The position numbers were made by a program, and so were the translations under genes. Positions 1-13,390 of a stretch of DNA of 64,000 nt are shown one piece after another (the first letter of the stretch is position 1; each line of letters opens with the position of its first letter). The DNA lies in contig NC_063276.1 of NCBI RefSeq assembly GCF_910591885.1, forward strand, positions 8,184,001-8,248,000. Direction: 5' to 3'. A model generated the notes under the pieces. The model was given only the letters and a program-made list of their open reading frames with translations. It searched no databases and was not told the origin of the DNA. The stretch comes from Bombus terrestris. Its lineage: Eukaryota > Arthropoda > Insecta > Hymenoptera > Apidae.

Positions 1-1325
1 TAATTCATCCGAATGACAAATACTTCTTTAAAGAATGTGCAAACACTCGTAAATGGCAGTGCCATTAGCAACACAGTCGTTTTGTGATTTTACGCGAACT
101 TCTTTCACTTAAACCGTTTCAAAGATTCGAAGATAAACCTGTCAACACATTCAACAAACATTTACCTTTTCCAAACGAATCCACTGCGCACAGACGACAT
201 CCCTGATAATGAAATTTCATTAGGTGACCCATAATACCACGACTTTTAACTGAGACCCATTAAAAAATGTCAGATAAGGTTTCTCACTTTTTTATCAATC
301 GTGTTATTTTTTAACAAACGTTTACTTTCCTTTTGGCGAAATTTAATTACTCTTTCGGGCTGAGTCAGCCACGAAAATATGAAAGATGCGAGGAAGGAAC
401 TATTAAAAAATTCTTCTAATTAGAGAAATTGCAAATATTATTTAAGCTACATTGCGTGAAAGTCCACGCAACAAATTTACACGCAACTGTTACCTCAGAT
501 GTGTCGCATGACCCCGTTTTACATACTTTTCTCTGTCGTAAATGGCACCAGATTCGATCTGAAATTTAAAATTCGAATTTCCTGCGTTTCATTAAACATT
601 TTCATACAAAATATAGAAAATGGATGTCCTTGGGTTCTTTTCTCAAAAATCTTTCTAATGTTAAGTTATATGGTCAATCCAGTTATCGTTTGTAAATTTT
701 ACAAAGTTATTTTCCACGATGCGATTTAGTTTCAAAGAAATTCAACCGCATACTGGCATGCATAGAATTCTATGAAAATGTAGTATTTGAGATCACATTT
801 AACATCCACTAATACTATTAACCGTTATTTTATTTATTCGAAAAAAAATGCCGCCTTTTAAGAGAGCCGAAAGAATCGAACAAAAACATCATAACCTTTT
901 AATCCTATACGGACAACAATCGGATGAAAGGTCTTACGTAGAGCGATAAAATCATTTTCCTAATTTAATATCGCGGAAAAATAAAATTTTTCTTACAAAA
1001 AGACGGTTCTTCCGTTTAAAGCTTCACGGTACCATAAATTCGTGACCTGAATACAGTGGTCGGGTTTTATGGGAAACGACCCTTTCTCTTAGCCTTCCCC
1101 TTTTATTCCATTCCACTTCTTTTTTTTAACCTCTTTTTAACCTTCCTCTGCAAGAATGAAAAGGCATTTCAGGCACGCGGTGAATCGTAACTTTCACCCT
1201 TTCGTGATCCCGACTTAAGGACTTACGTGACCCGCGATATTAATCACCAGTTTCCAGGGCTAAGGTCATGTATTGAGCATGACGGAAGTTAGGCTTGGAG
1301 AACACCATTGTGACACGTTTTCATA

Positions 1326-1348
1326 CGTGCGTGCGTGTGTGTGTGTGT
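1326..1348. repeat. TG/CG-type dinucleotide repeat
   Basis: A short alternating purine-pyrimidine run (GTGCGTGCGTGTGTGTGTGT), followed by further GTCACGCGTGT-like sequence. It is a simple microsatellite with no sign of a gene. Confidence 0.8.
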
Positions 1349-4300
1349 TATGCGTCTTACGCGTGTCACGCGTGTAACGTTTACATAGTCGCGTGTCGCA
1401 CGTGTCCTCCTGCCACAGCTTTTCCTAACCCCTCACGAAACACGCCTGCTTTCGAGCATTATTTCGTGTCGAGGGTTGCGCTCGAGTGGTGGAATCGAGG
1501 GGATGACGGTGGTTGTAATGTCTCTGTTAGGGGTTCGATGATAGGTCTGAGAGGATTTTTGGTGTCTGCTTGAGTGAAGATTACCAGACTGCTGGTATTT
1601 GAGAGGTGCCATTTCTTGCGATCGTAAGAAGACCTTGGTATGTTTGTTTGTTGATTTTTCAGCAACGACGAACAAATATCAGTTGTGTTTTAAATCTTTA
1701 CGAGAAACAGCATGGAAAAAAATCAATTTTTGCGTAAATAGAAGATAGAAGAGCACTAAACCTTAAAGAAATTTTTCAAAGGATGAAATAATTAAAAGGT
1801 ATCGATTTTTAAATTAATTTAAAATTCTGGTTATGTATGATCATTGCAGATGTTTAAAGCATTTCTGTTTACTGGTTATAGTTATCATTGACGGAAATTG
1901 CTTTTAATTATATACAACGTGTCACGTAAAACACTTTTTGGTTACTGATTTTAGTTACTAATTAATTCTTTTGACTTTCGTCAAATTTTATTAACATTGA
2001 TGAGTAGTTACTGATAATTGATGCTTAGTACTAATGACGATGATCTAAAGCGTCTAAAACATTTATTTGTTATCGATAATATTTATTAGTAACCAAATAT
2101 TCTGTAGAAATATTGTCACTAACCATAATGGTTGCTGGTAAGCAAGAACGGTCTGTAATTAATTAAAAAACATTTCTGTCGCTAATACTATTATTATTCA
2201 TTATTCATAACTATTCATAACTAAAACAAAATTTCTTCAATCATAGTTACCAGAAACCAGAACATTTCTGCCAATTTTTAATTTTCCAAATATATTTTAT
2301 CATATTTTCATATGTTTAAATGAATCTTTAATGTACTTTGTCATACATGAAATGTAAGTACCTTTTCACATTTTCATAAAATTTCTCATATTCATATTTT
2401 CAAATATACCTTTTCGTATTAAGCATGACAATAGCACATAGCTGTATTACTTTATTTTATATGTTTTAACATTATGAATATTATCAAGTGAATTATTATA
2501 TTTTTTAATATCATTCATATATTTTTTCACATATTTTGTGATAGAGTACTATCGAAAATAGCATCGACAGCGCTGTTAAAAGGAAGTGTATCGATCTTCA
2601 TGTAAAAGTAAATTACTGAAAATTATAACCTTGTTAATAAACGCAAAAGGATTAGGGTATTTACAGGACGATATAGCTATCTATCTCGTTATGCCCTGTA
2701 TCTTTGCCTCGTAACTTGATCTATATTACCATGTTACTCGCCTTGTGTAAAATTATATCATAAAGATTGTAACGAGAGTTACCGAGATAGCAGATATGTC
2801 ATCCTTTGTGTTTTACTACTCTGATAGTCGATAAAAGAAGAATCTCGGCACTACTAATTCAACTTTTTTGTGTACAGAGTGTCGTGCACAATCTTTTATA
2901 AACTGTTCTCCCTAAAATCTTCTTACAATTCGTAAGAAGTGCCTTCTTTTTCATTTGCGTCTTAGTTAAACTCATTTTCTTAACTGTATATAAAATCCGT
3001 TGACAATGTCATTTTAGATTTTCTCATACTATTAATCGATATTGAGAGGGTTAATTGATTACAAAGTACTTCAAAAAGTTTGCTCATAGAAAATCACAAA
3101 CCTGATCGTTAAAAATCTCAATTAACATAATTCTTTTTCTAAACGTTCTGCTCTTATTCTGAAAAAATATTTAAAGTTTCATATTACATTTCGTCTAAAA
3201 CACGGAAAATTGTATATATCAAGAGATCCAATGACAAATACAGAGAATTAAACGATCTCGATTCTCGCGATCGTTCACGTTTGGTTTCCATGGACGCGTT
3301 CCAAGCGAATCATCAGGCCATCAATCCTCTCGAGGCGAACCGTACCGTGGAAATCGAAACGGAATTAAAATATTACACTTGATAACGTATCTAGCGGATG
3401 GTAATCTTCGTGAAGAATGGCGAAAGTATGTCCATGGATGAACCGCAGCGTTCAGTTAATTGAAAAATTGAGTCGCGAACAGACGAAAAAATGCGGTTAT
3501 GTGATCCACTGACCCGAATCGCGCGGCACACCGCGGATATATCCAGGTGAATAGAACACACATCCAGATTTGCAGTAGGCAGAAGTCCAATCGATAACCT
3601 GCTGGATTTTATAGGCTCGTGTATCGCTATAAACCAGAGCCATCTGAACCCTTTCCCTGTCCCAAGCTTCTATCTCTCTTGGTCTCTGCCCTGTTCCTTG
3701 TCTTTTCTTTCCGTGACGTTTTGTGGAACCAGCGTTGTAATAAAATCCGCTTCTTACGTAAACGCTTGTGTCATTTCTACAAGTACGGAACCGCGAAGCG
3801 TTGTTCTATAGTTAAATCGACGACATATGAGCTATCACGTAGATTTCATATATTTTCTCTGTATTTACTCTTGCAAAACGAATTTCTTTTCGATATTTAA
3901 CGCAATATTACGACACGATACAATATAATATTATATTGGATTTGATATTGAGATATTAACATCAGTTAGTTTAATAAGGTCAGAATTATGAATATTTGAT
4001 ATCGCGAGATTATGGATGTTTATGCAGATTTATATTTTTATAAACAGAGAGGAAAATTAAAATTTGCATAAGTAGAGCTGTTTTACTCGCTTATTATGTT
4101 CTGGATATTTTACACGGTTTCATTTATTATGTATATTCCGCGTATTTGTATAGTTCGACATCTTCTATAAACACATAAACATTCACATAATAGTAAGTCG
4201 GACACCTAATGGAAGCTCGAAGATTACATTTGTGGCTAAAGTTTATTTATATGGAAATATTAGGAAATACAATTTTTTACGATAGAACGTGTAATTATCA

Positions 4301-5708
4301 GGATGGAAAGTGCCAGAGAATTAATTGTGAAGGGTAAAGTGGAAGATGATAGTCATCGGTTACGCCAGTATTGTCAAGTCTCCGTTTACTGATTAGCTTG
4401 TTTTCATCCTATTACCTTGGTTATTTTCCACTTCATTAACTGAATTGCGAATATTTTATTAACATATTTACTCCCAGATATTTTTGTTCAACATCTCATA
4501 TTCGCAAAACGTGTATGGTTTTAACTGCTTCTTGTTAGTTTTCCTTCGTATAACTTTAATAATAAAAATGGGAAAGAAAGAATTGACATAAAACGAATAA
4601 AGAATACATGTATAAAAGTTAAAATTAGTAGAAAATATTAATACAAAAACACTTTTTGATACTTCTAGAATATCCATATGGCGCTAATAAAATATACAGT
4701 TCTATAGCATTTTTTCATTAATTTATATATCACACTTCTATGTTTTTTTTTATTTTTATGTGTTAATTACATTCTGTCGGTTTTCTTTTTCCTTTCTTCC
4801 CAGTATTTTATCATTCATACATTCTCTGTAATACATTCATGATATGAAAGGTATCACGTCTTCCGTTGTCTAGAAAAACTTTTCCAATAAGATATACGTT
4901 GCGGAAGTTATTCGAGTGACAGAAAAAGCAATCGTAAAGTTTAATTGGAAACCTTTCGTCTAATTTGTTACATGCCAGTTAGTTCTGTGTACCTGTTATT
5001 CGTATATTAGCCCTTCACATTTCGTAAAATATTAAAAGTATCCATTATATAACATATTCCTCCTATAAAAATTTACAATACAGAAGAAACCCTTTAAAGA
5101 AATAATTATTCCTATCATATTTATAAATGGATCCGATCCTATCGTATTTTAATTTTATACAGCTATATTTCATTTCTTTCTTCCTTTTCTATCGAAGAAA
5201 AATATTGTCCTTTCAGAAGCCACATAATTATAAGACTTAATTGTTTTCCAATGCACGGCTCTGGAAATAAATGATCTCTTCAAGCTGTAATTTATCATCT
5301 CGATTTAAACTTTATTCGTATAATTCTTTATCTGAAACCAATATAAAATATCAATTAAAAATTGTTCTTTAGGTTCATTAGAGAAAGTTAATTTAAAGTT
5401 TATTACAGAATCTAGAAAAAATTATTATAAAAATTTCGAAAATTGTTCACCCAAATAAATTTGTCAATCAATCACTAATTATTAATTACATAAATAATTA
5501 TAATTCATAAATTCATAATCCTATGAAATCTGGTCGTTGTTAGAAAAACAAGAATATACATAAATTCGTTATCACTATAAATAAAATAAATATAATAAAA
5601 AGTGTCTGAAATATCTGTAATCCAGATAGATATGTATTTACGATTACTCTATGGATACATATAATGTACATACTTACATAGTACACTTGTTAATCTGTTG
5701 GTAATGTA

Positions 5709-5735
5709 GGAAGCTCCCCTGCTGCCATCTATAAT
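5709..5735 (-). promoter_or_regulatory. Possible CTCF-like insulator site
   Basis: On the minus strand the sequence reads TAGATGGCAGCAGG. This agrees with the AGRKGGCRS core of CTCF sites, but the flanking CC of the full consensus is missing. It sits in a GC-richer patch of otherwise AT-rich DNA. One match to a degenerate motif in 64 kb is weak evidence. Confidence 0.15.
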
Positions 5736-6699
5736 CGAATTCGGTGGTCGTTTTCATTCCTGCTATTGTTTCTTTCGTCGATACAACTGTATTAACCGAG
5801 TAGGTAGTGAAAGAAGAGCACAGTTTCACAGACGAGATATGTACTTGCAAACAATTTCCTGACTTGGAAACTCGTTTATCTAGTTATATTTGTGCAATCG
5901 TTTCTCAGAAATTTATCATCATAGCTATAGCAGAAAATACTGATGATCCTTCCGAGTTACAATTCATCGATGCAATCATTGGCTGTACTTCGCCTGTACT
6001 GTAATTATTCCATCGATTATGTACATACATACGTTATATATGGCGGCAATTACAGAAATGCGTTGTATGCATAGACGATAAGGCAGAACATTCGTGTGAT
6101 CCGGGCAAACGAGTTTTGTTCTGGTCGACGACACAATTCTCCGACGGAGGAATTACATCAATGGAAAAATAAACTATACAATGAGAAATCTCGTTGGTTT
6201 CCTTTCCGAAGGTCCATCGAAACATTTCTTAAATCAAATTTACTATCAAATCTTTACGCATACAAATGTTACATTAACAATTCTGTTTCTTTTAAAAAAC
6301 ATAACATATATGCTTAGGTTACATCAACAGCTTTTTCTTGAAAAAAAAGACAGCAACAAGAATACAAAAATCTAGTAAAATAATATATTTAAATAGGAAA
6401 TTCTCTGATTTTCTCCGAATTTCTTCTAAAGATGTATAATTCTCTTATTTGTCGACTATATCATTAACTTCTTACATCGCAGTGTACAAAAAGGAAAACT
6501 GTTACCATCAGAAAACGAAAACTACAGAAACTTAAATCAAGCTAAGATACATAGAGAATAGATACTTTGAGCCTAAAAAAATTTCATGATTTCATCGAGT
6601 TAACGATGACCTTTGCATTCCTTCGGTAACCAGTAATTAATGCGAGACAAACGAATAATAAGAAAATATCCGCTTGTGACTGTAGAAAAAAATAAAATG

Positions 6700-6728
6700 G
6701 AAAAAAAAGAAGAAGAAGGAGAAGAAGA
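6700..6728. repeat. GAA/A-rich purine microsatellite
   Basis: A run of A followed by AAGAAGAAGAAGGAGAAGAAG-type sequence. It is a simple repeat with no coding context. Confidence 0.75.
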
Positions 6729-7519
6729 TTGAAAGACAAGAACTGAATTCGTTTGCGTATGCGTCCATTGTTCTCCTTGAGAAAGTCAATTAGTCAATTG
6801 GACGGCGTGTGGGGACGTTCGACGAAACGGAACGATATACATATTCCGCGTGAAACACAAGATGCTCTCGAATCGTTCATGGGGTCATTTAATCCTTATT
6901 AACCGACAGGAATCAGCGGGTCTTTAAGCAAATTGAGCTCTCCGCCTAGTGCTACCGAGAACTCCCTCGCGAATTGCCCGGCCCAATTGAAGATAAACAA
7001 TGCAGAGTCGCGATATTTCCGGCAATTGTTGAAACGTCGATCGCACGATATTCAAAACTGTTACGACTAATTGAGGAGCAACGTCGAGGCAATCTCGCGA
7101 CATGGCGCTCTTGCAAATCATGTTTGATTACAGAGCGTAGATTATTTCTTTATAGTTTTTTTTTTTATTGTCTTAGGAGTCTGTATTTTCTTTTTTGTAC
7201 TTGTAATTGTATTTATAATATTTGTGTAGTCTCTTTCTTCTTTTTTATTAAGCTTATTTTTTTTAATTCAATTATAAATGCATCTATAATATTTAATATA
7301 ATATACAGATAAACATACAGCTAATATAGATAAAGAGCATATAATTAGAAGAGATAAAGAATATATCAATTCTTCCCATTAGTAGTATCTTGACTTTTTA
7401 GATTACAGTTTTTTTTAGAAAATTGTATCTAATATGTGTGAGTCAGTGTAAGTGTTTCATTGGGCGATTATAATTTATAATTTCTATACATGGTAGCAAA
7501 TAAAATTGATTTCTACGGT

Positions 7520-7965
7520 AATTTACTTTAATTCTTGAAATTAACTTTATTCTTTGGTATAGCTTGATTCAGTTCTATTTCATATTTTTTGGTTCACTAT
7601 TGTTCGATATCTTCTTTCCAAAATTTTTGTCCACTATTCTTTAGCTTTAATATCGTTTAATGTTCCCTTTCTGTAAATATTTGTTATTGTTTATCGTTAA
7701 TTAATTAATTTAGCATTGCTTAATGTTTCCTCCTTCTCAATATTTTTCCACCTTCGTCAGTTTAGATAATGTGTGACATTTCTTTTCAATATTTTTTATT
7801 ATTTATTAGATTCAAAATTGTTTGATTTTGAGTTGTTTGTTTTGCTTTGTAGTATTTTTTAATATCCATCAGGTTTGGTATTAAATATGTAATACTTTCT
7901 ATGCTTTAGCATCTTCTTTATTATTTATTAAGTTCGGTATTACTTGATGTATCTTGAAAGAATAT
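7520..7965. repeat. Degenerate T-rich tandem array, units about 50-70 bp
   Basis: Phrases such as TTTATTATTTATTA, TTCGGTATT/TTTGGTATT, CAATATTTTT and GCTTAATGTTTCC recur at roughly regular spacing across this stretch, as expected of an old, diverged tandem duplication. There is no coding potential. The boundaries are approximate. Confidence 0.4.
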
Positions 7966-10198
7966 TTAATGAAAATGTTTGATTGTTAAAACGTGAAATG
8001 TTTAGAACATTAGTTATGTAATATCGATTACTGTCCTTAATAATTGAAGACATCCGGGGAAGGACTCAAGAAGCTTGTATATTGCACGTAGATTCTTTGG
8101 AATTTTAATAATTCTAACAATTTTCTTTCCTAGTAATTTTCATATTACTCTACAAAATTATTATGACCACAGCAACTAGATTTGCAATGCAAATGCACTT
8201 GAAAATAAGTTTCAAGTCGAAGAGTAATATCTACTAGATTTTCTTGACATTAACAAGTCTTTCATCATGATTTTAATTAACGCACACATTAAATAGTTAT
8301 ACAATGTAAATATTGTATCAGCAAGGAGCATATTATTTGATACTAAAAAATAATGTAATTTCGAAGCCGATAAATAGTAATTCATAAAACAAAAGCGCTG
8401 ATATTCAGAATTATGATTTTTTTTTCATTTGAATAGCAACAAATATGCGACAAGCACTCTGATCTGTTTAACAGCAATTGTTACCATTGATACAAATCGT
8501 TATTGAAATTCTGGCAATCGTTGAAACGCCCACGCAAATGTTTTGGCGTTGTGCTTTCGAATGGAGAAGTCTAAATAAAATTGGGAAAAAAAAAAATAAA
8601 AATTTCCATCGAGATATTTTTCCATCAATTGCGAAGCTGTCGCTGGCAGAATAACATTTAATCGAGTGGCAACGGCATGCTAGCGAGGTTTGATAGATGA
8701 TGAAATTTCTGTCGAGTTTTTTAATCATTTTATTGCATAAATAATCGGAAATTTTTTCGGATTTATCGAAGTGTTCGAACAATATTTGACAATATATTTT
8801 AAATAGCCGTTTCCTTTAAGTATTTTTTGGTGCAACAACGATAATGTATTATTTAATGCATTATTCATGGTGGAAATCATCTTCCATGTTAGACTGACAA
8901 TGAGTTGTTTTAATTACCATCCATTACAATCGCTATGACGTTTTCTAAATGGAAAATATTTTAAAAACCAAGATAAGAAAAATAGACATAACATAAGGAA
9001 AACGATTGAAAACTACACTGAGTTACGAAATTGCTCGCATAGTCGAGAATACAATAAAAATCTATTAAATAACAAGATTACGAAAGACTTTTTAATATTT
9101 TTTATTCACAAGTAGATAATTAAGACTTACTAAGATAAGAAAATCGTAAAAGAACTGTGGAAATATGCTGTAATTGTAGACAACGAAGTAGTATATTTTT
9201 TTTACACGTTATACACGTTTAAAAATAAAAGCATATCTTATCAAATACCAATTTTACCGTTTGAATTTTATTTTTTTATTTTATAAAATACACCGGTACT
9301 TTTGCAATACTTAAGTTAGCAGAAGGTTATAATTTGTTTTCTCTCGATAGCGATACATGATTTTTCAAATATATTTTCTAATTTTGTTACGTCAGAATCT
9401 CTATTATATATTCATAAACAAAGCAAAATTTTAAAAGCCCTTTGACATCTCATTACCTCGTACATTTTTAATATATTTTTTTTTACTGTATTTTAACATT
9501 TAAGCGACTCTCTGTATATTAATTGAAAAATAGCATATTGCTGAGCGGAAAGACTGAATAAATTAAGTAAGAAAAACAAAGCACTTCGCGAACTAAACAG
9601 AAAATTAAAATTTCAAAAACAGAAAAAACGACACAGCTTTGCGACTGATCTAAGAACACAAGATCGAGGGACATAATTTTCTATTTGGTTGTAATGCAAG
9701 AAAGTCGATAAATCGATGATACATACTGTATATTCGTCGAGATAGTAGAACTGATAAAAAATGAATTATGCCGATGCAAATGTTTGCAAAGTCAAACACA
9801 ACTGGGCACAACTATATAGGGCGATACATTTGCCGGGGGCCATTACAGTGCACCTGCACTCGCAGCTTCCGAAATCGATTTGCTCCGAAACAATGCCGCC
9901 TCCGAGGAAGAAATTTTGTTTCACTCGTGCATGGAATTCCATGACTATATTTATATGCGTAATAAATAATAGTTACTGTTGCGCATCGATATATAAGAAG
10001 CCGATACTTGATGGAACTTATTTCTCGATGGAGAAAAATCTTTCATTGAACGTAGCTACTAATCATTTTCGAAGCTTCTGTGACAACTTAGAATTAGGTC
10101 GGAAATATCCCAGAAATATCGAACAATGAATAAAAATTTGACAACGAATTTAAAAAGTTAGGTTTAATAATTTAAGAATGTATTCGTTGTATTATTGG

Positions 10199-10453
10199 TT
10201 AACACTAGAATTACCAATAGTTAACACGACGCTATTTTTACCAAAACCAATGACTGATCTTTAAAAAATACGTAATAATAGAATATTTCTATGTGTATTG
10301 ATTTATTACTTTCTTACAGAAGGAATTCAATGTTATATAGTACATTTTCGGTGTTATTAATCCATCTGGGACTATGATCTCTAAACGAAGGTTGACACAT
10401 TTATAAAATTGTAAAACCAGTCATTTGGACTGGTGTGGTATTTCTAGTGTTAG
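10199..10453. mobile_element. TTAA-flanked MITE (piggyBac-like), copy 1
   Basis: The left end is TTAA followed by CACTAGAATTACC. The right end is GGTATTTCTAGTG followed by TTAG, a one-base variant of TTAA. The two ends are imperfect inverted repeats. Inside the right end is a short palindrome (CCAGTCATTTGGACTGG) that recurs in the other copies at 10780-10838, 17439-17694 and, decayed, 43801-44003. The length is about 255 bp and no transposase is encoded. TTAA target sites are typical of piggyBac transposons, so this is probably a non-autonomous derivative, but no autonomous parent is visible. Confidence 0.65.
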
Positions 10454-10779
10454 CATGTAACGATTTAGCAATCGATCCGGAATTTTCCTGATAGCTGATA
10501 TCACCATATTGAATGATAGTACAAATTTTAAAAACGTGTGACAAGTTGTAGAAAACGAGGAAACTGGTTAATTGGGGCTCGATAAACAGATTGCAGTACC
10601 CTTTTACACTTTGACAAGCATCAGACATTTTAACTGGTATTGGTACATGTAGCCTTGATACAAAATTATTTTGAGTCTGAATACACAAAAAACAAGATAA
10701 AATTCATTATATTATTCTTTTAATTATCGTTGCGAAGGTCATGACGTCATTGCAGAAAAAAATATAACATGAAGTAGAT

Positions 10780-10838
10780 ATTTTAAAATAAAATTTTAAA
10801 ACCAGTCAATTTGACTGGTGTGGTAGTTCTAGTGTTAA
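10780..10838. mobile_element. Right-end fragment of the same TTAA MITE family
   Basis: The sequence repeats the right end of the 10199-10453 element almost exactly: an AAATTTTAAAACC lead-in, the CCAGTCAATTTGACTGG palindrome, then GTGTGGTAGTTCTAGTG and a perfect TTAA at 10835-10838. No matching left end was found close by, so it is a truncated copy or the end of a compound insertion with copy 1. Confidence 0.6.
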
Positions 10839-13367
10839 GATCAAATGTACAATTATTACCACTTTTACGATCACTTACATTCTTTATTTCGATGAAATAT
10901 CCATTTATTAACTCTGAAGCTAAACAAAATCGGTAAACTTCATCGTTCCCAAACTTCATCGAACGATAAAATTTCATGAATAAGGATTGTACATATATTT
11001 CCACGTTACACGTTTGTACGAATAGCGGTGTATCGATCACGAATGAAGACATTCATCGGTTAATCAGTTGCAATGCAAATTGCCACGAATCGTTCATCAA
11101 TAGTTTCTGTTAATCGCTCCATTTCGTTATCATCGTAATCGGAAATATGTCATTGGCAGCGCGATGTGCGATCAATTTATTATTTACTAAACGTCGTTAG
11201 CTCCACTTTACGCGTATCAATTCCGTTCTATCGCGCCATGAAAATTAATCATTGTCACGCCACGTACACGTAGCTTTCGTTACATCGTTACGAATTTCTT
11301 CGATCACTTTCCATTATTTCTATAAATACTAATCGGTGTAAATCTATCGACTATGTTGTAAAACATCGGGTAAAGAAGAAAGAATGCTTAATACACGATA
11401 ATGAAGAAAAATGAAAAAGTGTGAAAGAAAGAAAATAAGACGAAGTATGTGCATAGGCAAGCAATTTTTTGCGGGTGTTAAATAAAACTCTCAGCTTGGA
11501 ATGGAAGATTTTCCATGTCAGGATTTACAGCTACGCGAAATCCAGCTCGCTCTCTTAATTTTTCCCAACGGAAGGATTTTCAAATCCTTATTAAATGTAT
11601 TCTGAGTTATGATAAATGACAAAATAGAAATTATTCCAGCAACAGACCAGCAAAAAAAGATTTAGTGTCTCGGTGTTTTTATAGGTCCTAAAGTACTTAC
11701 GTAGAAGTTACGCGTCGTTGTTATTAACTAAATTACAATGAAACCAGATAAGTTTGTCGTGGGGAAAAAAAATATTGTCGAACAAACTTATGTACTTATC
11801 TCGTTTATTTGCATTCCAGTAACTATATTCGAGTGTTTACTAGGGGCAATCATCGCAGAAATTAATCTGCATATTTTTTATATCTTTCACATTAAGTGCA
11901 TTTTATAAATGTTTGTAGATTTACATTTTCCATAAGTACAGAATTCTCCACAGTTCATCTGTAACAAAATTTAGGCTACTCGGAATATAAATTTAATATA
12001 CCTGGAATGAAATACTTGCAACCGTACACAAAAATATAGTATTTAATTATCCATTTATCTCTTACCAAAATTTTAAAAAATCCTATCAATTTATTCGTCG
12101 AACATTTTTCGATTAATATTAGATTACGATCAGTAGATGGCATGAGATATTGTTCGCGTTTAGCGTTAATTGACTCGGAAATCCCGGTTATATCCCGTTA
12201 CTGCTCGATAATAATTAGCCTTAAAATAACTTGCATTCACCATATTAACCGAAGCTATTAGCCTCGAACACGAGGATGGAAAAACATTTTTAGAGGTGTG
12301 ATCGTTTCTGAGTTTTTCGTGGGTCGCTGAAAGGTCATTTGAGAATCGAAAACACGAAGATTGAAGTCATGTAGTAAATTTCAAGAAGTTAGAAAGTTTC
12401 TGTCGCGATAAAAGAACGCGGGCGATCTTTTAATAAATTGTTGGGAAAATATGGCGACTATCCGTGCTGATTCATGGAAAAATTTCGTGATGATTATTAA
12501 TTGTACTATTTTGATAGAAAATTTTCGTGGAAACCAAGATATTATTTAATGAGATCGTCTGTGGTATTAATTCTACGTTTAAGATTATTTTTGCACTGTA
12601 TGCTAATTTTTTACTAAATGAACGTTTACAGCAAATAAATTATAACTTCTATATACGTATCCAGATTGGCTGCAAATTTTATCAACACGATCACGATCAA
12701 GTCGTCTCTTGTTCTGTGATATATTAGTATTTTGGCAAGATTGGAAATCGGAAATATTTTCATTGAAATTTGAGATTGTTTATCTTCGGTTAATTGAACG
12801 ATCGATCACTTCTCATCTTACTTGAAGCTCAGATTATAGAACGAACAGAATACTGTCTATGACCTTTTATTATTTAACGTAGACGTTTCAAAAAACGCGA
12901 TTCGAACTGTCTCCAAGAATCGTTAGAACATAGGAATATTAGCGTGACCTGAAAATGTAACAACTTTTGTTAAGCATCCATCGTACAATTGAACTTTATC
13001 GTGGGAAAGAAATTATTTATTTCTTTTCAAACAACAGTAAACGATCGTATTCGCGTACAACAAGCAACGCGATATTTAAATCATCCCCTCTGATACAAAG
13101 TGATAGAAAGCAAGCGAATAACTGTATAAAGAAATGAAAAAACACGACGTCAAAAGTAAGAGTGTGCAGTGGGTCACACAGGTGAGGTCGCGCTTCTTGC
13201 CGGAACGTGTCAAGAAGCCCGCCAGGGAAACTCGTCGCCGTCTCCCCGCCCCCAGCCCCTTAACCTTCCCCTCCTTCTGTTTCTCACTCACGGGCCAGCA
13301 GGCGCAATTCGAACCGCGTCCTGCTCTGGCAGCCTCTACCGGAGAAACTGTTCAGCCGTGCAGTTAG
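10839..13367. other. AT-rich non-coding sequence before the GC-rich first-exon region
   Basis: No exon is recognisable. From about 13100 the composition shifts sharply to GC/C-rich sequence, leading into the candidate core promoter at 13368. Short open frames in that GC-rich zone on both strands overlap each other and have no recognisable domains. Confidence 0.5.
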
Positions 13368-13390
13368 TCAGTCTGAGTCAGTCAGCACAG
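13160..13390 (+). promoter_or_regulatory. Candidate distal promoter with insect initiator motifs
   Basis: A GC-rich block rises abruptly out of AT-rich sequence. Two copies of the insect initiator TCAGTC lie at 13368-13373 and 13378-13383, within a TCAGT-rich cluster. No clear TATA box is seen at the usual distance, which would fit a TATA-less initiator promoter. Downstream is a long leader-like region ending in a strong splice donor at 14181. Assignment to Ih is inferred from strand and from the absence of another gene in between. Confidence 0.5.

Larger units (their letters stand above)
1..10198. other. AT-rich non-coding sequence, intergenic or upstream intron
   Basis: I see no convincing exon here. 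The open frames are short, mostly begin at non-ATG codons, lack recognisable motifs and are not backed by splice-site context. The sequence is AT-rich, with a TG microsatellite near 1326-1348, a GAA-type purine run near 6700-6728 and a degenerate T-rich tandem array near 7520-7965. There are GC-richer patches near 3240-3560, 6740-7110 and 9830-9910. Whether this lies upstream of Ih or inside an even longer intron depends on whether 13368-14180 is truly the first exon. Confidence 0.6.

Noticed and set aside
9761..10129. Plus-strand ATG-started frame of 122 codons
   Set aside because: No recognisable motif. The GC-richer start quickly gives way to AT-rich sequence, and no splice signals fit.
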